Of a DNA stretch of 64,000 nt, positions 43,680 through 51,362 are shown one piece after another. The translations under genes were made by a program, and so were the position numbers. Source of the DNA: Paracrocinitomix sp039939375 (lineage in GTDB: Bacteria; Bacteroidota; Bacteroidia; Flavobacteriales_D; Crocinitomicaceae); NCBI GenBank assembly GCA_039939375.1, contig JBDVJO010000005.1:433184-497183 (forward strand), given 5' to 3'. The notes beneath the pieces are model-generated. The model did no database searches and was not told the origin of the DNA. It saw nothing but the letters and a program-made list of their open reading frames with translations. Position 1 is the first letter of the stretch. Every line of letters starts with the position of its first letter.

Positions 43680-44540
43680 ATGAAAAAAATTATCTGCATT
43701 TTAACATGCAGCCTATTAAGTTTGCCTTCAATCTCTCAAAAAGACAGTTGTATAGTAAAGACTAGCAGGACAGATGCAATGATAATTGGGCGTACGAATG
43801 TTGTTCATGTGAATTACGGAGAACATTTAGATCTTCTTGTTTCTGCTTGGACAAATAACGGTGATTTTACACCGTGTAGGTCTTTAATTAAATTCGATTT
43901 TGACATTCCGGCTCAGGCCATTATAACCAGTGCAGAATTGTCTCTTTTTCACATTCAAAGCCAGAGCAATCATCCAGAACAAACTGGAAATAATGCAGCT
44001 TATATCAAAAGGGTTACTTCACCTTGGGAAGAAGACCTTTTAACCTGGGCAAACAAACCCACCACGACTGATGTAAACCGAGTAAACACAGCTGCCACAA
44101 CCAGTGTTGACCAAGACTTTATTGACATTGATGTTACCGCTCTCATTCAAGATATCCATCAGTCTGGTGTGAATTATGGAATTCAATTGGAACTTCAGGT
44201 AGAAGAAATATATTCTAATTTGATTTTCGCTTCCAGCGATAATCCCAACACAAACATACATCCAACTATTAATATTTGTTATTCATTACCTTCTGCAACA
44301 ACAGAACTTGAGATTTTAGAGTTTGACATTTACCCTAACCCAACCTCTTCAGAATTCTCGTTGAGGGGAGAAGGCTTAAGAAATGTTAAAGTCTACGACA
44401 TTGCAGGAAAACTCATTTTCGAATCACCTCTTTATGAGACCAATACGTTGCTTTCAGTTCAAGCGACTCAAGGTGTCTATCAAGTGCTAGTTACTGATTC
44501 AGAGGGAAGACAGGCAATCAAAAAACTAGTCATCCAATAA
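43680..44540 (+). CDS. DNRLRE domain protein with type A T9SS sorting domain
   Basis: The 286-residue product has a signal peptide (ending SISQ) and a DNRLRE domain (about 28-205): TDAMIIGRTNV, LIKFDFDIPAQAIITSAELSLF, IDIDVTALIQDI. A type A sorting domain follows (FDIYPNPTSSEFSLRG, KVYDIAGKLIFE, QGVYQVLVTDSEGRQAIKKL). DNRLRE domains are extracellular carbohydrate- or adhesion-associated modules. The protein is probably secreted by T9SS. It is followed by a lipoprotein gene 26 bases later and is possibly co-transcribed. Confidence 0.85.
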   Translation: MKKIICILTCSLLSLPSISQKDSCIVKTSRTDAMIIGRTNVVHVNYGEHLDLLVSAWTNNGDFTPCRSLIKFDFDIPAQAIITSAELSLFHIQSQSNHPEQTGNNAAYIKRVTSPWEEDLLTWANKPTTTDVNRVNTAATTSVDQDFIDIDVTALIQDIHQSGVNYGIQLELQVEEIYSNLIFASSDNPNTNIHPTINICYSLPSATTELEILEFDIYPNPTSSEFSLRGEGLRNVKVYDIAGKLIFESPLYETNTLLSVQATQGVYQVLVTDSEGRQAIKKLVIQ

Positions 44541-44566
44541 AGTTCGGAACTCATTACCTTTATGAC

Positions 44567-45124
44567 ATGAAAGTCAAATTAATTCTATTCTTGTTTTTAC
44601 TGTCGACATTTACATTTTCTTGCAAAAAGGGCAAAAACAATCCTGAATCTTGCAATGGAAGTTCAACTAGAAGAGACATTAAATTGGTGATTGATGAAGC
44701 GGCAGATGATGTAGATACCATTCCGATTTTCGCGACAATTGATTCACTAGGAAGTGTAGATTTACCTAAAGCTAAATCAGATTTAGAGCGTCAAGAAATT
44801 GAAAAACATGTATTTACAGTTACCGGAACGGTTGAGAAAGTAAAGAAGTATAGGGATGGTGATTATCACATTAAATTGGTGGATGAAGACGAAAACTTTA
44901 TGAACTGTGAATCACCTAATTTTGGATGTAGTTACGCGCCAGATTCACGATTTTTTGAACAGTTCAAAACCGTTAGAGAATGGATAGAAGAACATGAAGA
45001 AGAACTGGTTGGAAAAGAACTGACGATAACTGGAGTTGGGTTTATTGATATTGATCACAAATACCCAAGAAATGCTGCTCCTAATGAAATTGAGTTGCAT
45101 CCTATTTTAGATATTGGGTTTTAG
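44567..45124 (+). CDS. Lipoprotein with OB-fold-like region
   Basis: The 185-residue product has a lipobox FSC (residues 17-19). The mature region contains VTGTVEKVKKYRDGDYHIKLVDEDENFMNCESPN and GKELTITGVGFIDIDH, an alternation resembling OB-fold proteins that carry the 'DGDYHI' phrase. The resemblance is weak and the family is not certain. The N-terminus after the lipobox is Lys/Asn-rich and probably a linker. Periplasm-facing location is inferred. It converges with the glycosyltransferase gene at 45128. Confidence 0.5.
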   Translation: MKVKLILFLFLLSTFTFSCKKGKNNPESCNGSSTRRDIKLVIDEAADDVDTIPIFATIDSLGSVDLPKAKSDLERQEIEKHVFTVTGTVEKVKKYRDGDYHIKLVDEDENFMNCESPNFGCSYAPDSRFFEQFKTVREWIEEHEEELVGKELTITGVGFIDIDHKYPRNAAPNEIELHPILDIGF

Positions 45125-45127
45125 GGT

Positions 45128-46816
45128 TTACTTTACCGCCTCTCGCTTATAAAACTTAAAGCCACCTTTGGTGTAAAGATGTTTAATGTGCGGAATGGAA
45201 TCTAGATCATTGGTTTGAATCTTTGAAATGAAATAAGCGTCATAATCTATGTCTCCGTGCATCATATATTTTCTCACTTCAACTTCTAATGGTGTGTAAA
45301 GTGTTGGAACTCCATCAAACTTTTCGTCTTGCATTTTTTTGAAGACATTAGGGGTTTCAGGCTGTTTGAAATAAAAATACTGAGCGTAACTTTTGAACCC
45401 AACTGGGGCCACATATACTTCTTCTCCTTGCAAATCCTCTAAGAATTCAATCATTGGTCCTTGAGAATAGGTTTCAATTTTTCTCACAACAAACACCATG
45501 GTTAACGACAAGGTCAAAGTGACCATAACCGCCTTAATTTTCAAGGCTTTCATCAACTCACCTTTCTTCCAGAACACGATAAATCCAATAACACCAGCCA
45601 ATAAAAACAAGACTATAAAAGGTTCAAGACCAGACCAGGTAACTTCGGGGTTTGAAAAACCAGCAACCGCGAAAGGATCTTTGATATAAGGAAAAAAGTG
45701 CTCTTTGAAAATGGCAAACAAGGGCAGTCCGACAAAAAGAATCGTAAAAATTGACGCTAAGAAAATATAGGTTCCGCGAACCCATGTTTTTAAATCTGAC
45801 CAATTGATTTGATACACAACTGTTGCCGCCAAAAAAGAAAGTGGCAAATACGTCATAGACGAATAGTGTACAATCTTGGTGGTTACAATTGAAAACAAGA
45901 TGAGAACCACCCAAAAAAGTATCGTCCACCAGCGCTCTAGTTCTGAATCTCTTTTTCTTTTAACTAAAGATGGCAAAGCCAAAGCAGACAAGGGAAAGGT
46001 TCCGAAAAAGACCACCACAAAATGGTAAAAGAACGGTTGTTTGTGTCCTGCAACTGGTCTTGAAAATAAATCGAGTTGATACTGGATAAATTCCACTAAG
46101 AACCAGGGTCCGTTATTGATAACCTCTATTCCGAACCACAAAAATGAAACTGCAAACACGCTGGCTGCGAAAATCAACAATTGCTTGATGGTAGGCAGTA
46201 CTTTGAACTTCTTAATGAGCACATAAACAACGAAGGTTAGAAAGACCAATAAAAATCCAACGGGTCCTTTTGTTAAAACGGCTAACCCACAAAACAAGCC
46301 CGACCAAAAAGCACGTTTATTCTTCTTTTCTGCATCTGATAAAGCTTTAAAAAGGTAGTAAGCTGATAAGAAAATGAAGAGGTTAAAAACCGGGTCAATT
46401 ATCGCCGATCGAAAATAAACTTGCGGTAAGAAAGCACATAAATAAAGCAATGCCCAAATGGTTCCGAAGCGCGCGCTTCTCTCCTTTTTACCTAAAAAGT
46501 AGATCACGGTTACCGTGACAATGCCAGCAATGGCATTGGGGAAGCGCGCTCCAAATTCGTTGACACCAAAAAGATGCATAGAACCAGATTGCAACCAAAA
46601 AAATAACGGTGGTTTTTCCCAAAACGGCGTGTAGTTTACTCGAACCCTGAAATAGTCTCCGGTGACCATCATTTCACGAGCAGTTTCAGCAAAATTGATC
46701 TCATCCCAATCAAAAAGATGCACCATACCCAATGTTGGAATAAAGGCCAGCACTGACAAGATGATCAGAAACCTGAAATGAGGAGAAGTTTTAAGTTCGT
46801 TGTAAAAAATGCGCAT
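45128..46816 (-). CDS. GT39-type glycosyltransferase (ArnT/PMT-like)
   Basis: The 562-residue product has about twelve membrane segments and the N-terminal acidic motif FDWDEINFAETAREMMVTGDY plus PFWEKPPLFFWLQ, as in ArnT/PMT proteins (GT39/GT83). Such enzymes use polyprenyl-phosphate sugars to glycosylate lipid A, lipids or proteins on the periplasmic face. The acceptor cannot be told. Its ATG shares a base with the GT2 stop (TAATG), so the two are translationally coupled. Confidence 0.82.
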   Translation of the reverse strand: MRIFYNELKTSPHFRFLIILSVLAFIPTLGMVHLFDWDEINFAETAREMMVTGDYFRVRVNYTPFWEKPPLFFWLQSGSMHLFGVNEFGARFPNAIAGIVTVTVIYFLGKKERSARFGTIWALLYLCAFLPQVYFRSAIIDPVFNLFIFLSAYYLFKALSDAEKKNKRAFWSGLFCGLAVLTKGPVGFLLVFLTFVVYVLIKKFKVLPTIKQLLIFAASVFAVSFLWFGIEVINNGPWFLVEFIQYQLDLFSRPVAGHKQPFFYHFVVVFFGTFPLSALALPSLVKRKRDSELERWWTILFWVVLILFSIVTTKIVHYSSMTYLPLSFLAATVVYQINWSDLKTWVRGTYIFLASIFTILFVGLPLFAIFKEHFFPYIKDPFAVAGFSNPEVTWSGLEPFIVLFLLAGVIGFIVFWKKGELMKALKIKAVMVTLTLSLTMVFVVRKIETYSQGPMIEFLEDLQGEEVYVAPVGFKSYAQYFYFKQPETPNVFKKMQDEKFDGVPTLYTPLEVEVRKYMMHGDIDYDAYFISKIQTNDLDSIPHIKHLYTKGGFKFYKREAVK

Positions 46817-47559
46817 TAAAGTTGCTTAAAGATCTTTGCTTTCATCCCTAATTTAGAGAAAAAATACTGCATAGATACTTTCATGACACCAAGTCCGTAA
46901 ATTGAACTTCTTTTAAAGTTAATTGAAGATGCTTCTTCAAAGTATTTTGTAGGACAAGTAATCTCAGCAATCTCGTGCCCTTTGTATAAAATTTGAGCTA
47001 AAAATTGGTTGTCAAAGACGAAGTCTTCAGAGTTGTCATTGTAGTTGATGCCTTGCAATACTTCTTTTGAGTATGCACGATATCCGGTATGGTATTCAGA
47101 TAATTTTTGACGCATCCAAAAGTTTTGGAAGAAGGTTAAAAACCTGTTAGCAATCCATTTATATCGTGGCATTCCGCCTTTTAGAGCACCTTTTCCTAAA
47201 ATTCTAGAAGCAATTACACAAGGGTAAACTCCGTTGGCAATCAATGATACCATTGGTACGATTAACTGAGGCGTATACTGGTAATCTGGGTGAACCATGA
47301 TGATGATATCAGCACCCACTTCTAAAGCCTTGTTGTAACAAGATTTCTGGTTTCCGCCGTAGCCACGATTCTTTTCATGAACGATTACGTGATTGATTCC
47401 AAGTTTCTTGGCCAATTCTACGGTATCATCTGTAGATCGGTCGTCTGTTAAAATCACCTCATCAACAATGTCTAACGGAATTTCGCGGTAGGTTTTTTCA
47501 AGGGTTTTGCTGGCGTTATAGGCCGGCATTATTACTGCTACTTTTTTTCCGTTAATCAT
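46816..47559 (-). CDS. GT2 glycosyltransferase (polyprenyl-phosphate sugar synthase-like)
   Basis: The 247-residue product is a GT-A fold GT2 enzyme: VAVIMPAYNASKTLEKT, ILTDDRSTDDTVELA, MVHPDYQYTP (DxD-type region) and HTGYRAYSKEVL. There are no membrane segments at the C-terminus, so it resembles soluble Dpm1-type synthases, which make polyprenyl-phosphate mannose or similar donors. It is followed directly by a GT39 enzyme that would use such a donor. A TATATTTG box lies 22 bases before the ATG. Confidence 0.82.
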   Translation of the reverse strand: MINGKKVAVIMPAYNASKTLEKTYREIPLDIVDEVILTDDRSTDDTVELAKKLGINHVIVHEKNRGYGGNQKSCYNKALEVGADIIIMVHPDYQYTPQLIVPMVSLIANGVYPCVIASRILGKGALKGGMPRYKWIANRFLTFFQNFWMRQKLSEYHTGYRAYSKEVLQGINYNDNSEDFVFDNQFLAQILYKGHEIAEITCPTKYFEEASSINFKRSSIYGLGVMKVSMQYFFSKLGMKAKIFKQL

Positions 47560-47581
47560 GTGCGTGCTTCTAAATTCTTGG

Positions 47582-47589
47582 CAAATATA
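47582..47589 (-). promoter_or_regulatory. -7 box (TATATTTG) of the GT2-GT39 pair
   Basis: On the minus strand TATATTTG matches TAnnTTTG, 22 bases before the ATG at 47559, in the 35-base gap after the 47595 gene. It would give the GT2-GT39 pair its own promoter. Confidence 0.4.
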
Positions 47590-47594
47590 TTAAT

Positions 47595-49058
47595 TCAATC
47601 TGACTGCTCAGAGTTTTCTAGGTGATAAAGGTCGTACTTCACTGTTGGAACATCCACAATATGGTAAGCTGAATCTATTTCAAAAGGAAGTGTTTTATCG
47701 ACTAATAAATAGGGCTGATGGACTTCTGTTCGGTGATCCATGCTGATGTTATAATAGCGCATAAGGTACACATGCAAATCCCAATGATCGGTTAACATAG
47801 GGTCTACGCTCATTAACGAATGATGTGGAACAATCTCACCAAGGGTGTGCACATCTGCCAGCACCTCTTCATTTCTAGATACCTTCCCGCTTTGAGTAAT
47901 GGAGAAAACTATTACCGCTATGAATCCAATCACCGTTGTCCATTTAAAAAATTTGAAGCCTTTTTTTGACACATCAATTTTAGCTGATCTTTCAGAAAAT
48001 AACGGCGCTACCATCATGGCGAAACAAATGGCAAAATAAGGTAGAGAAGAACCGATATAAAATGTTTTTTGGACCAGCGTCAGCATGACAGGAAGGGATC
48101 CGCAAATGCCTAGTATGAAAAAGAAGCCAATCACTCTCCAATGTGTTTTGGTAATTTTTCTCGGAATTTTTTTGAGCCACAAAATGAAGTGGACTACCAC
48201 GACAATCACAATGAGCGGAAGAACCTCCATGAATAATCGAATCATGATGTAAAAGTGGCTGTCTACAGTTGGCTGGACATCTACTCTTCTCAGCAATCTT
48301 TCAAATACATAAATGGATAAGCTTTCACGCGCTTCAGGAATCAACAAAATCAGCAAATAAGAAATAACACATGCTGCAGTAACTACGAACGAATAAGCAA
48401 TCATCTTAATGAAACTGAAGGGGCGATAAACCAACCAAAATGCCGGAACAATTACCAGGGGGAAAAACCCAGGAACTCCTTTAGCGAAAGAAGCGGCGAA
48501 GACCATGATTCCAGATAAAACTAAATTGAGAATCACTTTCTTTTTTAGATGGATGGCCTTGAGCGCAAAAAAGCTCGATAGCAACACAAAAATAGTCATG
48601 GTGTTCTCTTGAACGTTGTTTCTATATGACCAAAACACGATAGGAATGAGCATCCAAAACACAACTGCCAGCCATGCATTTTTTGAAAGTGCAGTATCTT
48701 TATAATTTATGAGCTTCCAGTTTTTATGTAGGAGCCAGGTGGCAATAAGGGCAGTGCCAAAAGTATAGAACCTTTCAACATACATACTACTACCAAACAG
48801 TTTAAAAAAGAGTCCTTGAATCCAAAAAATCAACGGCGGATGTTCGTGAAAAGTTGCGAAGTTAGCAAAGCCTAATTCAGAAAATTTTAGGAACCACATG
48901 GATCCAAACCCTTGCGCTAAATTGTTAGAAACACAAGCGTAAAGCACGCCATCCATAAACATCCCTTCTTGCAAAACAACAGGCAGAATAAGTGCAGTTA
49001 CCACAGTAAGGGCAAGCATCCAAAACGGAAACTGATTTGATTTAAAGATTTGGGTCAT
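47595..49058 (-). CDS. GT39-type glycosyltransferase
   Basis: The 487-residue product has many membrane segments (for example LALTVVTALILPVVLQEGMF, LVFWMLIPIVFW-type helices) and an N-terminal acidic/periplasmic motif (FHEHPPLIFWIQGLFFKLFG), matching ArnT/PMT-like GT39 enzymes. It lies upstream of the GT2-GT39 pair with only 35 bases between. The three genes may act on one pathway, but the sugar and acceptor are unknown. Confidence 0.75.
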   Translation of the reverse strand: MTQIFKSNQFPFWMLALTVVTALILPVVLQEGMFMDGVLYACVSNNLAQGFGSMWFLKFSELGFANFATFHEHPPLIFWIQGLFFKLFGSSMYVERFYTFGTALIATWLLHKNWKLINYKDTALSKNAWLAVVFWMLIPIVFWSYRNNVQENTMTIFVLLSSFFALKAIHLKKKVILNLVLSGIMVFAASFAKGVPGFFPLVIVPAFWLVYRPFSFIKMIAYSFVVTAACVISYLLILLIPEARESLSIYVFERLLRRVDVQPTVDSHFYIMIRLFMEVLPLIVIVVVVHFILWLKKIPRKITKTHWRVIGFFFILGICGSLPVMLTLVQKTFYIGSSLPYFAICFAMMVAPLFSERSAKIDVSKKGFKFFKWTTVIGFIAVIVFSITQSGKVSRNEEVLADVHTLGEIVPHHSLMSVDPMLTDHWDLHVYLMRYYNISMDHRTEVHQPYLLVDKTLPFEIDSAYHIVDVPTVKYDLYHLENSEQSD

Positions 49059-49089
49059 CTTCGGTATTAACGAGCTGTAAAGTTAGTTA

Positions 49090-50361
49090 TTACTTCTTCT
49101 CTTTATACGGCCTAATAATTAATCTTAAGCCATTATTGAATTTAAAATAGTTCCACATCCAGTTGACAAAGACAACCACTCTATTTCTAAATCCGACTAA
49201 TAGCATGAGGTGAACAAACATCCAGACCAACCAGGCGAAAAAGCCTTGAAACTTGAATTTTTTGGTTTCTACAACAGCTAAATTCCGGCCAATGGTTGCC
49301 ATAGAGCCTTTGTCATTGTAAATAAACGGAGTAACTTTTGCGCCTTTGGCTAAGTTACTTAATTGCTTGGCCAAGTACGCGCCTTGCTGCATAGCAACTG
49401 AAGCCATCATGGGCAATCCTTCTGGGTATTTATCAGATTGAATAAGTGCCGTATCACCTAGTACATAGATGTCTTCGTCATTTTCTAATCTGAGGTTTTC
49501 ATTGACCTTAATTCGGTTGCCTTTTCCAATGAGATCTGCATGAATTCCACTTGGATACTGCCCTGCGACCCCTGCCGCCCAAATTAAGGTATCACATTTG
49601 AACTGCTTATTTTTCGTAATGACTTCGTTGTTTTCGTAAGATTCTACAAAGGTGTCGGTGTAGATATTTACCCCTAATTTCTTAAGATACTTAAACGCCT
49701 TTTCTGAAGATTTCTCGCTCATAGCTCCCAGCACTTTTGGTCCGGCCTCAATCAGGTTGATTTTCATATTACGCAAATCTAAATCTGGAAAATCTTTCGG
49801 TAGAATCTTGTTTCTCAATTCGGCTAAAGCTCCTGCCAATTCAACTCCTGTTGGACCAGCACCTACAATAACGAAGTTCATCAGCTCTTCTCTTTTGTCA
49901 AGATCCTTGGTATTTAATGCTCGTTCAAAATTTTGCAAAATCTTACTTCTAAGATCCAAAGCCTCTGTTAAAGATTTCATTGGAATTGCATTCGCCTCTA
50001 TGGTCTTATTTCCAAAAAAATTGTTGGTTGCGCCAGATGCTATTACCAATTTATCATACGTTAAATCACCAATAGTTGTATGTACAACTTTTGATTTTGA
50101 ATCAATGGCATTCACTTCAGCAAGCCTGAAATACGTGTCTTTCTTTTTTGCTAAAGTTTTTCTTATTGGGTAAGCGATAGAATCTGGTTCTAAACCAGAA
50201 GAAGCGACTTGGTACAATAAAGGTTGAAATGTGTGAAAATTGTTTTTGTCAATTAATACCAGTTGGTAATGGTTTGTATTGATTTGTCTGGCTAGTTTTA
50301 GTCCGGCAAATCCCGCGCCAATCACCACCAATCGGGGTAAATCTGTATCGGGAATATTCAT
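49090..50361 (-). CDS. Type II NADH dehydrogenase-like FAD oxidoreductase (NDH-2)
   Basis: The 423-residue product has two Rossmann signatures: RLVVIGAGFAGLKLA (residues about 10-24, FAD) and FVIVGAGPTGVELAGALA (about 162-179, NADH), plus IYVLGDTALI near 300. A hydrophobic C-terminal region (WLVWMFVHLMLLVGFRNRVVVFVNWMW) attaches it to the membrane, as in NDH-2. It oxidises NADH and passes electrons to quinone without pumping protons. NDH-2 is the best fit; other FAD oxidoreductases share the fold. Confidence 0.88.
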   Translation of the reverse strand: MNIPDTDLPRLVVIGAGFAGLKLARQINTNHYQLVLIDKNNFHTFQPLLYQVASSGLEPDSIAYPIRKTLAKKKDTYFRLAEVNAIDSKSKVVHTTIGDLTYDKLVIASGATNNFFGNKTIEANAIPMKSLTEALDLRSKILQNFERALNTKDLDKREELMNFVIVGAGPTGVELAGALAELRNKILPKDFPDLDLRNMKINLIEAGPKVLGAMSEKSSEKAFKYLKKLGVNIYTDTFVESYENNEVITKNKQFKCDTLIWAAGVAGQYPSGIHADLIGKGNRIKVNENLRLENDEDIYVLGDTALIQSDKYPEGLPMMASVAMQQGAYLAKQLSNLAKGAKVTPFIYNDKGSMATIGRNLAVVETKKFKFQGFFAWLVWMFVHLMLLVGFRNRVVVFVNWMWNYFKFNNGLRLIIRPYKEKK

Positions 50362-50451
50362 TTGAGCGATTTCTTTTAAAGTTACTCAATTGTTGGGGTT
50401 TTGTCTTAAAATTTGATGGAAAACTAATTTGAACCCCTGATTTCTTTGGGC

Positions 50452-50892
50452 CTATTCTTTGATGAAAAAGTTTGTGTAATCTTCACAGTCAGTATCTAAA
50501 AAAGGAAAATACCTATTCTCTATTAAAGTGTCTGCATTTATTATACCGTCCATCTTTAACATTTTGTCAAAGTGCAATTCATAAAAATACTTAGTGCCCG
50601 TAATTTCACTCATTTCCCAACGAATTTTTTTCCTTTCTATTTCATTTTGATTTTGAGTGAAAATTACTTTTCCATTTTCTAAAAATTCAATATAAAAGTT
50701 AGTATCTATACTGTCAGGATTTAAAATTGTGTAATAATAATCAATCTCACAAGATGCATTCTTTTTACTCGAGTAAGACCATTTCCATTTTCCTACAAAA
50801 GCCAATCCTTCAGCCTCAAATTTCTCTTTTCGACAAGAAGTAGCAAGAAATAAGATCAATAAAAAATAAATTAATTTAGATTGGGCACACAT
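50452..50892 (-). CDS. Lipoprotein, paralog of the 50898 gene
   Basis: The 146-residue product has a lipobox TSC at residues 18-20 (FLATSCRKEKF). The mature part contains GKWKWSYSS, SCEIDYYYTILNPDSIDTNFYIEF and a C-terminal DTDCEDYTNFF. The 50898 product has the same layout (GQWQWYLTE, a central acidic Tyr-rich strand, and EEGCENNKNYF near the end), so the two are tandem relatives. I recognise no family; location is membrane-anchored. It is last in the apparent 55388 to 50452 operon. Confidence 0.6.
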   Translation of the reverse strand: MCAQSKLIYFLLILFLATSCRKEKFEAEGLAFVGKWKWSYSSKKNASCEIDYYYTILNPDSIDTNFYIEFLENGKVIFTQNQNEIERKKIRWEMSEITGTKYFYELHFDKMLKMDGIINADTLIENRYFPFLDTDCEDYTNFFIKE

Positions 50893-50897
50893 TTACT

Positions 50898-51362
50898 TTA
50901 AAGTTTAGAGAAATAATTTTTGTTGTTTTCGCAGCCTTCTTCAGAAGTAAAAGGAAATCTCAGCATTATCATTGTATCATTAATTATATGCCCTCCAATC
51001 AGCTTTTCCTCTTGTCCATCTAAAAAAGCTCTAAAATTAAAATCATTCTCAGAATTATAATTGAAATAATCGAACACCAAGATTTCTTCAGAAAGCATGA
51101 TAGAATCTTTAATTAACACTACAGTTCCTTCTTCATAATAATTCACCTGATAACTTGATCCTATTGACAAAGGTGATAACTCTTCATATAAAGTCATCCC
51201 TTCACACCAACCATATTCATGTTCAGTTAAGTACCATTGCCATTGACCGATAAGAACAGATTTTTCACCATTCAAGGGTTCGGCTTGAATAGGCGTTGGA
51301 TCTTTTTTGCAACTTAAAAGAAGTAAAAAGAAAATTACATTTATAAGAACATTTAATTTCAC
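50898..51362 (-). CDS. Lipoprotein, paralog of the 50452 gene
   Basis: The 154-residue product has a lipobox LSC (residues 16-18) and a mature region with GQWQWYLTEHEYGWCEGMTLYEE and a C-terminal EEGCENNKNYFS. It resembles the neighbouring lipoprotein. Its ATG overlaps the glycosidase-like stop by four bases, and it is spaced five bases from the next gene. These overlaps support one operon with the secreted glycosidase-like protein, possibly as an accessory lipoprotein. Function unknown. Confidence 0.6.
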   Translation of the reverse strand: MKLNVLINVIFFLLLLSCKKDPTPIQAEPLNGEKSVLIGQWQWYLTEHEYGWCEGMTLYEELSPLSIGSSYQVNYYEEGTVVLIKDSIMLSEEILVFDYFNYNSENDFNFRAFLDGQEEKLIGGHIINDTMIMLRFPFTSEEGCENNKNYFSKL

